Source of the DNA: Candidatus Opimibacter skivensis
GTDB taxonomy: Bacteria > Bacteroidota > Bacteroidia > Chitinophagales > Saprospiraceae
NCBI GenBank assembly: GCA_016722045.1
Contig: JADKGY010000001.1
Span: 372,001-436,000, forward strand
Reading direction: 5' to 3'
DNA length: 64,000 nucleotides
Shown in pieces: positions 9,099 through 18,126 of this stretch. The notes under the pieces were generated by a model that ran no database searches, was not told the DNA's origin, and was given only the letters and a program-made list of their open reading frames with translations. Each line of letters begins with the position of its first letter. Positions within the stretch are counted from its first letter, which is position 1. A program made the translations under genes and the position numbers.

Positions 9099-9736
9099 TG
9101 TAAATGAAGAAGAAATACTACACCCATTGATGTCCGTAATTGTAACACTATAAACCCCTGAGAAAGTTGTGTAATATCCTCGCTGGTATCGCCGGTTGAC
9201 CAGTTGAATTGGTTGCCATTCGGAGGCGTTACAGTAAGATCTATACTCCCATTTTCATCCCCACAAGTCGGATGTGTAATTATATCTGACAATAACGGTA
9301 TAATAGCATTATTTTCTATAGAAAAAATATCAGATGATGAACAGTTGTTTAGATCAGTAATCGTAACCTGGTATATTCCTGATAATACATTTGACAAATC
9401 TTCTGTTGTAGCACCATTTGACCAGGAAAATAAGTATTGTCCCGAAGGCGTAATCGTCAAATCAACAGCCCCGGATGGATTAACACATGTATGATCGTCT
9501 GTGATGACAGATGAGATATTAAAGCTTGAGTTAAGATTGGGAATCGTAAATAGGCCGGTAACAGAACATCCATTCGTGTCAGTTACTGTCAATGCATATA
9601 CACCTGAGAAAACATTGATGAGGTCTTCAGTTGTTGTTCCATTTGACCAAAGGAAGTTGCTGCTGCTGTTGGGAGAAATACTTATGTCTATACTGCCATT
9701 TTGTTGTCCACATGTAGCAGGAATAATATTTTGCAT
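9077..9736 (-). CDS. Middle fragment of the broken SprB-repeat protein
   Basis: An open frame of 219 residues holding SprB repeats 13 to 15. It lies between the two frameshifts; its apparent ATG is an internal Met of the original protein, so independent translation is unlikely. Its last ~25 residues are out of frame after the C-run deletion at 9155-9158. Confidence 0.5.
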   Translation of the reverse strand: MQNIIPATCGQQNGSIDISISPNSSSNFLWSNGTTTEDLINVFSGVYALTVTDTNGCSVTGLFTIPNLNSSFNISSVITDDHTCVNPSGAVDLTITPSGQYLFSWSNGATTEDLSNVLSGIYQVTITDLNNCSSSDIFSIENNAIIPLLSDIITHPTCGDENGSIDLTVTPPNGNQFNWSTGDTSEDITQLSQGFIVLQLRTSMGVVFLLHLQCQGLHL

Positions 9737-12700
9737 GATGACAGGATTTGATTGCTGTCATCCACAGTGAACGAATGTGTTGATGAACAATTGAATTGAT
9801 CAATAACAGTCACTATATAAGTACCAGATCCCAGGTTTTGAATTGAAGGCGTTGAACTGCCGGTCGACCAGGCATACGTATAATTTCCAGTCGGTGCGAT
9901 GATCAGGTCAATAGATCCGTTTGAGGCTATGCATGATGTGTTTGCATTTATATTTCCATCGATAGAGAAGACTGAATTATTATTTGGAACGGTAAAACTG
10001 GCTACTGCATCACATCCGTTGCTGCCGCTCACCGTAACACTATACACTCCAGCTGCTATATTTTGTAAATCTTGGGTATTCACTCCCGTTGACCACAGGA
10101 AAGAATTTCCTGACACGGGTGTTATACTTAAGACGATGCTTCCATTATTCTGACCGCAAGTAGATGGTGTTATCAGTTGGGAGACAACAGGATTAATGGT
10201 GCTATCGACAATGCTGAGTGTTAAAGAAGAAGAACAATTCAATGCATCAGCTACAGTAACAATATATTGACCGGCAGCCAGATTTTGTAAATCTTCAGTT
10301 GTGGCACCATTTGACCAACTGAATGTATACGTTCCGGCAGGCGTTACAGAAATATCTATAGCTCCGTTCGATTGAATACAAGAAGCGTTGTTAGTTGTTA
10401 TTGCTGAAATTGAAAAATTGGAATTCAGGTTGTCGATTGTAAATGTATCCAGCGTTATACAGCCACCGATTCCTGTGATCGTGACCATGTAAGTACCTGA
10501 ATTAATATTTTGTAAATCTTCAGTTGTTGCGCCACCAGACCATAAGAATGTACTTTGCAGTGGAGTAGCAGTCAAATCAATACTGCCATTCCCGGTTCCG
10601 CACGTTTCCGGTGTGAGAAGAGAAGTGACAAAAGGGAGTACAGTGCTATCATTGATTATATAGCTGGCAGATGACGAACATTGGTTTAGATCGCTCACTG
10701 TGACATTGTATATTCCTGCTAAAAGAGATTGAATGTCTTCTGCACTTGCTCCATTAGACCAAAGAAATGAATATACTCCAGGAGGACTGACTGAAAGATC
10801 TAATGACCCATTTGGATTTACGCATGAATTATTCGAAAGCGGAATTGCTGCTAAAGAGAAAGTCGCACTTTGATTGTCAATTGTAAACGTCGTACTTGCA
10901 GTACAACCTTCAGAACTGGTCACAGTTATTCCATAGATCCCCGGTGAAATATTTTGAAGATCTTCTGATGTGCTTCCATCAGACCAAAGAAACATATATG
11001 TCCCGGGAGGAGATAGTGAAATGTCCACGGAACCATTAGGATTTTGGCAAGACGTATTCGGCATTGTAATTCCTGAAATATCAATTGAGGCAATTGAATT
11101 GATAATATCAAATGCCGAAGAAATAATGCATCCATCGATATTCGTAACGGTGACGATGTAATTACCTGCATTCAGATTCTGTAGATCTTCACTTGTGACA
11201 CCGGAATTCCATTCATAAGTGTAAGCTCCGGCAGGAGTGACCGTAAGATCAATGGATCCATTAGGTGATGTACAGGATGTATTTGATGAGGAACTTCCGA
11301 GCACTGAAAAAGGAATATTCTGATTATCGACTGTAAAACTTGCCGTCTGTAAACAATTGATTCCGAGTGTAACAGTCACATCAAACGTTCCTCCGCCAAT
11401 GTTAAAGAGATCTTCAGTAGTAGCACCATTTGACCATTGGAAAATGTAAGCACCAGCAGGAGATATAGTGATGTCAATACTACCATTACTGTTTATACAT
11501 GATGTATTGGGCGATGTCTGGCCTGATATATTTATGGGAATTGAATTGCCTGGCAGATCAATAGTTGTTGCAGATGTACATCCGTTTGATCCTGTGACAG
11601 TGACAGAATATGTGTTAGCAGCTACGTTTACTATTCCTTGTGTTGTATTTCCATTTGACCATAAATATGAAAAAGGAGCTATTCCATTACTTATCTGCAA
11701 ATCTATTGAACCATTGCTTTCACCACATGACGCAGGTGAAGAAATGGATTGAATAGCTGGAGCATTTGTCTGATTTGCGACAATATAATTTCCGGTGGAG
11801 ATACAGTTTATGCCTTTTGTCACGGTCACTGAATAATTACCGGGAGCGAGGTTTGAAAGGTCTTCTGTTGTAGCTCCATTTGACCAGATGTATGTATATG
11901 TCCCGATTGGATTAATGGTAATATCAATACCTCCGTTATTCACAACACATGAAGTAGAGGGTGTGATGACATCTGTGATATTGAGGGGAATCGGATTGTC
12001 AGGTACGATTGCTGTTGTAGTAGAGGTACATCCATTTGCCGATGTCACCGTTACTGTGTATGAACCTCCCGGAATATTGCTTAGATCTTCAGTATTGCTT
12101 CCGGTAGACCAATTGAAGGTATAAGAACCGGAGGGTGAGGGTGTAATATTTATGCTTCCATTATTTTGTCCGCAGGAAGCTGCTGTTAGTACATAAGCGA
12201 TGCTTGCACCTGATCCGCTATTTACTGTATAAGTTCCGGTTGATATGCATCCTGCTGCATTCGACACAGTGACAAGATAAGTTCCGGGCTGAGTAACAGA
12301 TATAGATGAAGTAGTTTCTCCGTTGCTCCATATAAATCCAATGTATTCGGTACTGTTAGTGATAGTAATTGCTCCATTTTGTCCGCTGCACAATTCTGGT
12401 GGTCCTGTCAGGATAGGTGGATTAATATTACCTGGTAATATCAGGAGGGTATCAATGTGAAAGCAATAGCCGGCTTCAGGTGACCATGCATACACAGTAT
12501 ATGTGCCGGGATCAGTGATATCAAGAGTAGGAGCATATACGCCTTGCGGATACCAATATATATTCCCAAAAGGTCCACCTGTAACTGAAAGCGTCGCTGA
12601 CTGACCTGTACAAAGCATCGCTGGCCCGACAATGGTGGGATAGGGTGTCGGATGAAAATCAAATAAACCTGGTGGGATTATAAATGAACATCCGGTGGCC

Positions 12701-13248
12701 GGATCTGTCACAGTGACTGACCAAACAAGATCATCAGTTAACTGAATTGTAGGAGTGGTTGCACCTGTAGACCATAGATAAGTTGCTCCCGGAATACTGT
12801 CGCGAAACCAATCAAGCCATAGGGTCACCGTATCCCCTTCGCACGCATTTTGGTTGAATGGATAAAAAAGTACTTGAGGGAACGGCTTTATATGACAATT
12901 GATGACAATGCTGCATCCTAAATCATCCGTGATGGTCACCAGGTAATCACCATAGGCGAGTGGAATGGAAATGGTTTGTGTCGTTGCTCCTGTTGCCCAG
13001 AGGAAGGTGAAAGGCGCCATTCCATTGAGTGGATGAGCTGTCAGGTAAAGTGAATCAGGATCACAGAAATTATTGGTTGTGGAATAATCTGCAGAATAAA
13101 TACATTGACCAGCACCCTTTTGCACGATTGTACTAAGGAAAATGAAGGCTAAAAGTAAATTGAGTTGGTGTATAAATCTTTTCAATGTTAACAGGCATCT
13201 AGTATAAAATTGCCCCGATATTGATTCCTTGTCAATGACAGAAGTCAT
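9688..13248 (-). CDS. 5' fragment of the broken SprB-repeat protein
   Basis: A 1186-residue open frame covering the signal segment, N-terminal units and SprB repeats through '...SFTVDDS'. It then reads about 20 out-of-frame residues before a stop. Without the C-terminal domain the product would be exported by Sec but could not be recognised by T9SS (inference). The N-terminal quarter differs clearly from the other copy, for example in repeats of the type 'TGATTQTISIP', while the rest is almost identical. Confidence 0.7.
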   Translation of the reverse strand: MTSVIDKESISGQFYTRCLLTLKRFIHQLNLLLAFIFLSTIVQKGAGQCIYSADYSTTNNFCDPDSLYLTAHPLNGMAPFTFLWATGATTQTISIPLAYGDYLVTITDDLGCSIVINCHIKPFPQVLFYPFNQNACEGDTVTLWLDWFRDSIPGATYLWSTGATTPTIQLTDDLVWSVTVTDPATGCSFIIPPGLFDFHPTPYPTIVGPAMLCTGQSATLSVTGGPFGNIYWYPQGVYAPTLDITDPGTYTVYAWSPEAGYCFHIDTLLILPGNINPPILTGPPELCSGQNGAITITNSTEYIGFIWSNGETTSSISVTQPGTYLVTVSNAAGCISTGTYTVNSGSGASIAYVLTAASCGQNNGSINITPSPSGSYTFNWSTGSNTEDLSNIPGGSYTVTVTSANGCTSTTTAIVPDNPIPLNITDVITPSTSCVVNNGGIDITINPIGTYTYIWSNGATTEDLSNLAPGNYSVTVTKGINCISTGNYIVANQTNAPAIQSISSPASCGESNGSIDLQISNGIAPFSYLWSNGNTTQGIVNVAANTYSVTVTGSNGCTSATTIDLPGNSIPINISGQTSPNTSCINSNGSIDITISPAGAYIFQWSNGATTEDLFNIGGGTFDVTVTLGINCLQTASFTVDNQNIPFSVLGSSSSNTSCTSPNGSIDLTVTPAGAYTYEWNSGVTSEDLQNLNAGNYIVTVTNIDGCIISSAFDIINSIASIDISGITMPNTSCQNPNGSVDISLSPPGTYMFLWSDGSTSEDLQNISPGIYGITVTSSEGCTASTTFTIDNQSATFSLAAIPLSNNSCVNPNGSLDLSVSPPGVYSFLWSNGASAEDIQSLLAGIYNVTVSDLNQCSSSASYIINDSTVLPFVTSLLTPETCGTGNGSIDLTATPLQSTFLWSGGATTEDLQNINSGTYMVTITGIGGCITLDTFTIDNLNSNFSISAITTNNASCIQSNGAIDISVTPAGTYTFSWSNGATTEDLQNLAAGQYIVTVADALNCSSSLTLSIVDSTINPVVSQLITPSTCGQNNGSIVLSITPVSGNSFLWSTGVNTQDLQNIAAGVYSVTVSGSNGCDAVASFTVPNNNSVFSIDGNINANTSCIASNGSIDLIIAPTGNYTYAWSTGSSTPSIQNLGSGTYIVTVIDQFNCSSTHSFTVDDSNQILSSCKILFLLHVDNKMAV

Positions 13249-13771
13249 TTACAGATATGATTTAATTTCTGCTGTCCAGATTCAGAATCCAACTTACTTC
13301 AAAGGCAGGTCTAAAGTGCACATCATTAGAGATATACTGCAACACATCGACTACGAGCAGGAGCAAAAAGCTACTGAATGGGGTAAAAATTTATAATAGG
13401 TGTAAAATTCAATGAGTGATTCGACTCAATTCATTATTATATCAATGAGTTTTCTGATGATATCAAGACCGTTAAACAGAAGTCAATTAAGCAGCTAAGC
13501 GGTTCTTCATGAAGTGTGGTAGCCTTACGGAAATGGAATAAGCTGTATTACAAAAGGTTACTTAATTCTCCAAATTTTCTAGTCCTTATTTACGATAGAT
13601 ACACGGACAGCATTCACTGTAGGATCCAGTTTTACTTTTATTTCCGGGTAAGAAATATGATGATGCAGGTCACAGGCAGAGATGATCTTCATCAGGTAAA
13701 TTGACATAGGAGTTAATTATAATTGGCGAGTAGTTAATTCAATTTATTAACGAGCATAATTCTGATTTATC
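13249..13771. other. 523-bp divergent intergenic region
   Basis: Lies between the broken SprB-repeat gene (minus) and a T9SS-secreted protein (plus). Only a weak 62-codon ORF at 13516-13704 is present, with no recognisable features; I do not call it. The 11-mer CTACGAGCAGG at 13351-13361 also occurs at 8470-8480, at a similar distance (about 100 bp) upstream of the other SprB-repeat gene. No clear promoter box or terminator was found. Confidence 0.5.
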
Positions 13772-15985
13772 ATGAAAAAGTCTTTAACAATACGCGTATT
13801 TACTTTTATCTTCTTGCTCACAAATTTATTGTTAAGTGGGCAGCCTTATAAAAGTTTAGCTATTTGGCCTTGTGATGGTATTCGGGCAGCCGCATTTACA
13901 GGTATGGTAGAAGTCTCCGATGGGTTTGTGGCGATGGGCTATGTAGATACATTTTACAATGGACAATATGGAACAGGAAGGATTTGGGTGGTAAAACTTC
14001 ATCCGGATGGGAGCCTTAAGTGGAGTAAGTTTTACAGGGACGTCGATCCCAATATTGCCGTTTGGGGCAGGCGATTGGCACTGGCCAATAATGATGGAGT
14101 ATATATTCTGGCTCAGGCAGGTCCAAAAGGTCTCATTATAAAACTTGATAAAAATGGTGAGATACTATGGAAGAAAAATACAATCGTAATGCCTAATAAT
14201 GCATGGGCAAATGACCTTATCTCAACATCAGATGAAGGAGTTTTGGCTGTCGGGTATACCGTGACAAGCGATACAGGAGCATATGTAAAATATTATAAAG
14301 ACGGCTCCATTGCTTTTACCGGAAAATACAAGCCACAAAACATTGAAAGGATCAAATACTGCGCTGTAGACAAATCTTTTGACGGAGGGTATTACCTGGC
14401 GGGCATCCAGAGTGAATATGATCCATATCCCGTCTGGAAGACACACCTTTTAGTCACAAAGATTGATGGCACCGGTCATTTTCTCTGGAACAAAGCCTAC
14501 AATGGGGGCGATGAATTATCAGGCGATAAGAAAAAATCTGAAGGGTATACCATTAGCGCTGTACCAGACGGCGGATTCATTGCAGGCGGCCTGATGTACA
14601 AAGGAAGTATTTTGAATGGTCAGGCTTACATACTACGAGGAAACGACAATGGAGATAGTTTGTGGACGAAAAATCTCTTTGAAGAATTATATCCTTACCC
14701 TTCAATTTGGCCTCGTAACAGTATCAACAAAATTATTGTAAAAAATAATGAAGTCTATGCGGAATTTGTGGACTGTGTGGGATGTAGTACCGAGAAAAAC
14801 TACCTGGCTTTATTGAATATAAACAATGGCGCAGTGCAGTGGAAACAAACCGGATATAAAATAAGTGATCAGCATATCCGTAGCTTACACAGTATTTTGG
14901 CTAATGGTCAACCTGTTTTTATAGGTGGTGAATATTATCTTGATCTTTTCAAACATGGATTGATTTTGATTACTACACCGGACGGACTTTGGATTCCTCC
15001 CGACATAGTCAAATTTGAAAGCGGTGCAGATCAACCGGAATTAATCACACGTATCAATCACCATATACAGGTCACCAGGATCGTACAGGTCGCAGCAGAT
15101 ACTAACTTCAGTTCCGTTGTCTACGAAAAAACAAATATCATGAAGGATACAGTTAAGTTAGATCTGAGCTCGCTTCAGGATAAGAAATATTATTTACGAG
15201 TGGGTATAACAGGCGGCAAGGGAAATACGATCTGGTCAGATACAATGGAATTTTTTATGTTTTCAACACTAAAACTTCGATATGCAAATCAGGTGCCTAA
15301 ATTTAGCAGTGAATACGGCGGTGGATGGTCTGCAAGTCAAATCATAGGCTTGCCTGATGTATACCCTGATTACGGCGATCATGTTGGCGCGTGGTCTTCT
15401 GCAACTGCTGATGGACAACGTGAATTTTTAGAATGTAAGTTTGCTCAAGCCGCACCTATTTCCGGTATTTTAGTTTTTGAGACATACAGTCCGGGAGCAA
15501 TCGACACGGTCTATGTTCGTAATCCAAATACTCAGCAATGGGAAATTGTGTATTCCGTCACAGCTAGTCCCGCATCTGCTTATGCCCGTGTTTTGCCCAT
15601 CTCGTTTCCCGTTACCTCTTTTTCCGTAAGTGAAATTCGATTGGCCATCAATTCACCTGCGGTGCCGGGATACAATGAAATCGATGCGATAGGATTGTTT
15701 GACGCTACGGGTGTTGGTACTACTGAACTTTTTCAGTCAGCGAATCCACTACAGATCACTCCGAATCCTGCCTGTGATCAGATCCGAATATCATGGGTAA
15801 GACCTTTGACTACATCAACAGAGTGTATACTTTTTGATGCTGCAGGGAGACAATTTCGTCAGGCAAGCGTCCCGAAAGGAAATACTGAATTGAATTGGTC
15901 TATTGCTGAACTTCTTCCCGGCAACTATTGGATAACATTAAGACAGGGCAATGCGGTCCAAACAAAATCATTTGCGAAAGAATAA
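13772..15985 (+). CDS. Secreted beta-propeller-like protein with discoidin-like domain and type A T9SS sorting domain
   Basis: 737 residues. A signal peptide covers about residues 1-24. A long region with repeating 'D.G...W.K' and 'GG...GG' patterns (about 30-420) suggests a beta-propeller. A domain at about 500-640 ('GLPDVYPDYGDHVGAW', 'ETYSPGAIDTVYV') resembles the discoidin-like module also seen in FBXL4-type proteins (remembered similarity, not searched). The last ~75 residues form a type A sorting domain ('ITPNPACDQIRI', 'LPGNYWITLRQG'). The protein is probably surface-bound or released by T9SS. Its substrate is unknown. A hairpin terminator follows. Confidence 0.8.
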   Translation: MKKSLTIRVFTFIFLLTNLLLSGQPYKSLAIWPCDGIRAAAFTGMVEVSDGFVAMGYVDTFYNGQYGTGRIWVVKLHPDGSLKWSKFYRDVDPNIAVWGRRLALANNDGVYILAQAGPKGLIIKLDKNGEILWKKNTIVMPNNAWANDLISTSDEGVLAVGYTVTSDTGAYVKYYKDGSIAFTGKYKPQNIERIKYCAVDKSFDGGYYLAGIQSEYDPYPVWKTHLLVTKIDGTGHFLWNKAYNGGDELSGDKKKSEGYTISAVPDGGFIAGGLMYKGSILNGQAYILRGNDNGDSLWTKNLFEELYPYPSIWPRNSINKIIVKNNEVYAEFVDCVGCSTEKNYLALLNINNGAVQWKQTGYKISDQHIRSLHSILANGQPVFIGGEYYLDLFKHGLILITTPDGLWIPPDIVKFESGADQPELITRINHHIQVTRIVQVAADTNFSSVVYEKTNIMKDTVKLDLSSLQDKKYYLRVGITGGKGNTIWSDTMEFFMFSTLKLRYANQVPKFSSEYGGGWSASQIIGLPDVYPDYGDHVGAWSSATADGQREFLECKFAQAAPISGILVFETYSPGAIDTVYVRNPNTQQWEIVYSVTASPASAYARVLPISFPVTSFSVSEIRLAINSPAVPGYNEIDAIGLFDATGVGTTELFQSANPLQITPNPACDQIRISWVRPLTTSTECILFDAAGRQFRQASVPKGNTELNWSIAELLPGNYWITLRQGNAVQTKSFAKE

Positions 15986-16001
15986 TCTATTTCAATATGT
16001 G

Positions 16002-16035
16002 AAAAATGGGTGGCTATACGCTGCCCATTTTTTGT
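16002..16035. terminator. Bidirectional rho-independent terminator
   Basis: Stem AAAAATGGG / CCCATTTTT at 16002-16010 and 16024-16032, with T-rich flanks on both strands. It sits between the convergent T9SS protein gene and nhaD, so it can serve both. Confidence 0.65.
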
Positions 16036-16065
16036 TAAGGGCAGGTGGTATTGAGGTGATTACAA

Positions 16066-17391
16066 CTAAGCATGATGCTGCAAATAATAAACAGCAATAC
16101 CGCATAAATATCCACTCAATGCGTACAGTGAAATTCTCATCAGATACCAATGAAAATTAATTTTTAATATCCCCATCGCGGCCACTCCGGCTGCAGAACC
16201 TATGATCAATAAGCTCCCTCCAGTCCCAGCACAATAGGCCAGCAGTTCCCAGAAATTGTGATCGGGTGGAAATTCAGTAAGGTTATACATTCCCATACAG
16301 GCTGCCACCAGGGGTACATTATCTACAACTGAAGATAATATTCCGATGGATCCATTGATGAGATATATATTTCCAAGATTCTTATCTAATATTTCGGCCA
16401 GCACATGCAGATGTCCGGAAACATCCAATGATGATACGGCCAATAGAATGCCGAGGAAAAATAAAATCGTCGGTGTATCAATCTTGTGAAGTATATAAGC
16501 CACTGAAAATTCGCGACGGATATCAGGTGTCTTGTGCCTGTGAATGACATCGGTCACAAACCACAAAAGCCCCAACATCAACATTATCCCCATGTATGGA
16601 GGCAAATGGGTAATAGACTTAAACACTGGTACGGCGAGTAAAGACGCGATGCCAAGGAAAAAAAGTAAATTTCGTTCAAAAGTAGTAGTCTCTACTGTTG
16701 ATTTAATTTCGTTGTGGGAAAAGATTTCCAGTGATTTTTTTTCTTTTTTCAGAAAATACGTAGCAAATAACAATGGCACAACAAGACAAGCGGTAGAAGC
16801 GAGAAAAGTTGATTCTATAATATTAAGTGTGGTTACCTGACCTCCGATCCAAAGCATTATGGTCGTCACATCACCTATCGGAGACCAGGCGCCACCTGCA
16901 TTGGCGGCAATAATGACAAATCCTCCAAATAGCCAAAGGTCTTCTTCCTTTTTCAATATTTTACGTAACAAGGCACACATCACTATAGCTGTGGTCATAT
17001 TGTCCAATCCGGCAGAAAGAAAAAAAGTGATCCATGAAATCATCCACAATAATCTGACACGGCTTGAAGTGTTTATCCTCTCTGTAATCACGCGGAAACC
17101 ATGATGTACATCGATGAGTTCTACTATCGTCATAGCCCCCAGTAGAAAAAACAGAATTTCAGAAATTGCACCCAGGTGATGGAAAAGAGAGTCCTGCACA
17201 TACGCAAGTGTCGAGGTTTCTGCTCCCGTGGCCAGATTATTGACAGGCATATTGGCTATGCCAAAAAGTAATAGCAACCAGCAAATGACCCCCGTCAGCA
17301 GTGCAGTCGATGCCTTGTCAATCTTTAGTTTATGTTCAAAAGCAATCAAGATGTATCCAATGATGAATACAATAACAATCAAAACTGTCAT
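16066..17391 (-). CDS. nhaD: Na+/H+ antiporter NhaD
   Basis: 441 residues with about 11-13 predicted membrane segments, typical for the NhaD branch of the ion transporter superfamily. Family features include 'GAMTIVELIDVHHGF', 'FFLSAGLDNMTTAIVM' and 'GGAWSPIGDVTTIMLW', and near the end 'DNVPLVAACMGMYN'. It exchanges Na+ (or Li+) for H+ across the inner membrane for pH and sodium homeostasis. The CBS protein gene lies 58 bp upstream on the same strand, so the two are probably co-transcribed. The CBS protein may sense adenylates or ions for the antiporter (inference). Confidence 0.92.
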   Translation of the reverse strand: MTVLIVIVFIIGYILIAFEHKLKIDKASTALLTGVICWLLLLFGIANMPVNNLATGAETSTLAYVQDSLFHHLGAISEILFFLLGAMTIVELIDVHHGFRVITERINTSSRVRLLWMISWITFFLSAGLDNMTTAIVMCALLRKILKKEEDLWLFGGFVIIAANAGGAWSPIGDVTTIMLWIGGQVTTLNIIESTFLASTACLVVPLLFATYFLKKEKKSLEIFSHNEIKSTVETTTFERNLLFFLGIASLLAVPVFKSITHLPPYMGIMLMLGLLWFVTDVIHRHKTPDIRREFSVAYILHKIDTPTILFFLGILLAVSSLDVSGHLHVLAEILDKNLGNIYLINGSIGILSSVVDNVPLVAACMGMYNLTEFPPDHNFWELLAYCAGTGGSLLIIGSAAGVAAMGILKINFHWYLMRISLYALSGYLCGIAVYYLQHHA

Positions 17392-17449
17392 GAATCAGAT
17401 GATTTATTAAGCCTGTATAGGGGGCAAATAAATAAAAATAAACTAAAGA

Positions 17450-17881
17450 CTAGCTTGAAATGTATTTTTCAAGGAACTGAATATGTTCTTTTTGTTCCTT
17501 AATGATGGCTGTGACAATATCCCCGATACTGAGCATGCCCACGACCTGGTCATCAGAAACGACGGGTAAGTGGCGGATATGTTTATCACTGAATAGTTGC
17601 ATGCAATCTTCAAGGCTTTTTTCAGGGCTCACTGTATAAACATTTTTAGTCATGACTTCAGTGACAGGTGTTGTTTTTGCCTTACGACCCTGGATTATAC
17701 CTTTCCGGGCATAATCTCGTTCTGAGAAAATTCCCACCAGCCGTTCTCCTTCAAGAATCATGACGGCACCGATATTTTCACGGGACATGAGATCAAGTGC
17801 ATCTATCACCATTTTATCAGGAGTCAACGAACACAACCGGTTAACTTGTTTCCCTTCCAGTAATCTTTTTACGGAGAGCAT
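17450..17881 (-). CDS. CBS-domain pair protein
   Basis: 143 residues consisting almost only of two CBS motifs (about 10-65 and 75-135), for example 'ALDLMSRENIGAVMILEG' and 'HIRHLPVVSDDQVVGMLS'. Stand-alone CBS pairs usually bind adenosine nucleotides and regulate a partner protein. Its position directly upstream of nhaD suggests, but does not prove, a link to ion transport. It is divergent from the hydrolase at 18127, with about 245 bp between them. Confidence 0.9.
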   Translation of the reverse strand: MLSVKRLLEGKQVNRLCSLTPDKMVIDALDLMSRENIGAVMILEGERLVGIFSERDYARKGIIQGRKAKTTPVTEVMTKNVYTVSPEKSLEDCMQLFSDKHIRHLPVVSDDQVVGMLSIGDIVTAIIKEQKEHIQFLEKYISS

Positions 17882-18126
17882 GAGCTTAAATTTTAATGTT
17901 ATTTAATATTTCAGGAGCAAGGGTTTTAGGGTTTCTAATACCTAAGATAGGATTATCAGTCCGAAAGTCAAAGTTTATTCAAAATTATCTCCTTCATTCT
18001 CTTTTCGACTGCGGCTAATGGCTCCAAATAGTCCATTTTTACTATATTCGATACAGGGAGTAGAAAGGAATCTCTTTTTCTATTAATTTCCAATCTATCT
18101 CCTGTTCACTTCTAAAATCAACTTTT

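Larger units (their letters stand above)
8535..11886. repeat. Tandem duplication, unit 2 (near-identical to 3714-7067)
   Basis: Second member of the 3.35-kb repeat pair, starting at the stop codon of the broken paralogue. Coordinates are offset by 4821 at the stop, 4820 after the first deletion and 4819 after the second. That bookkeeping locates the deletions at a C run (9155-9158) and near 9752. Confidence 0.9.
8535..13248 (-). pseudogene. SprB-repeat T9SS surface protein, second copy, broken by two frameshifts
   Basis: Restoring two missing bases gives a 1571-residue homologue of the 3714-8375 gene. It has a hydrophobic signal segment ('LLLAFIFLSTIV'), divergent N-terminal units, 14 SprB repeats (lacking the first repeat of the other copy) and a type B sorting domain. 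Near 9752 the intact copy reads GATGTGC where this one reads GATTGC. At 9155-9158 it has four Cs instead of five. As written, translation stops soon after the first frameshift, losing the last repeats and the sorting signal. It could be a true pseudogene, a phase-variable gene, or an assembly or sequencing error in a long repeat. Confidence 0.8.

Noticed and set aside
3714..13248. CRISPR or DNA-level satellite interpretation of the ~225-bp periodicity
   Set aside because: The period corresponds to 73-76-residue protein repeats in frame, with divergent codons between units.
13516..13704. 62-codon ORF in the 13249-13771 gap
   Set aside because: Biased, aromatic-rich composition, no ribosome-binding site, no signal peptide or family features.
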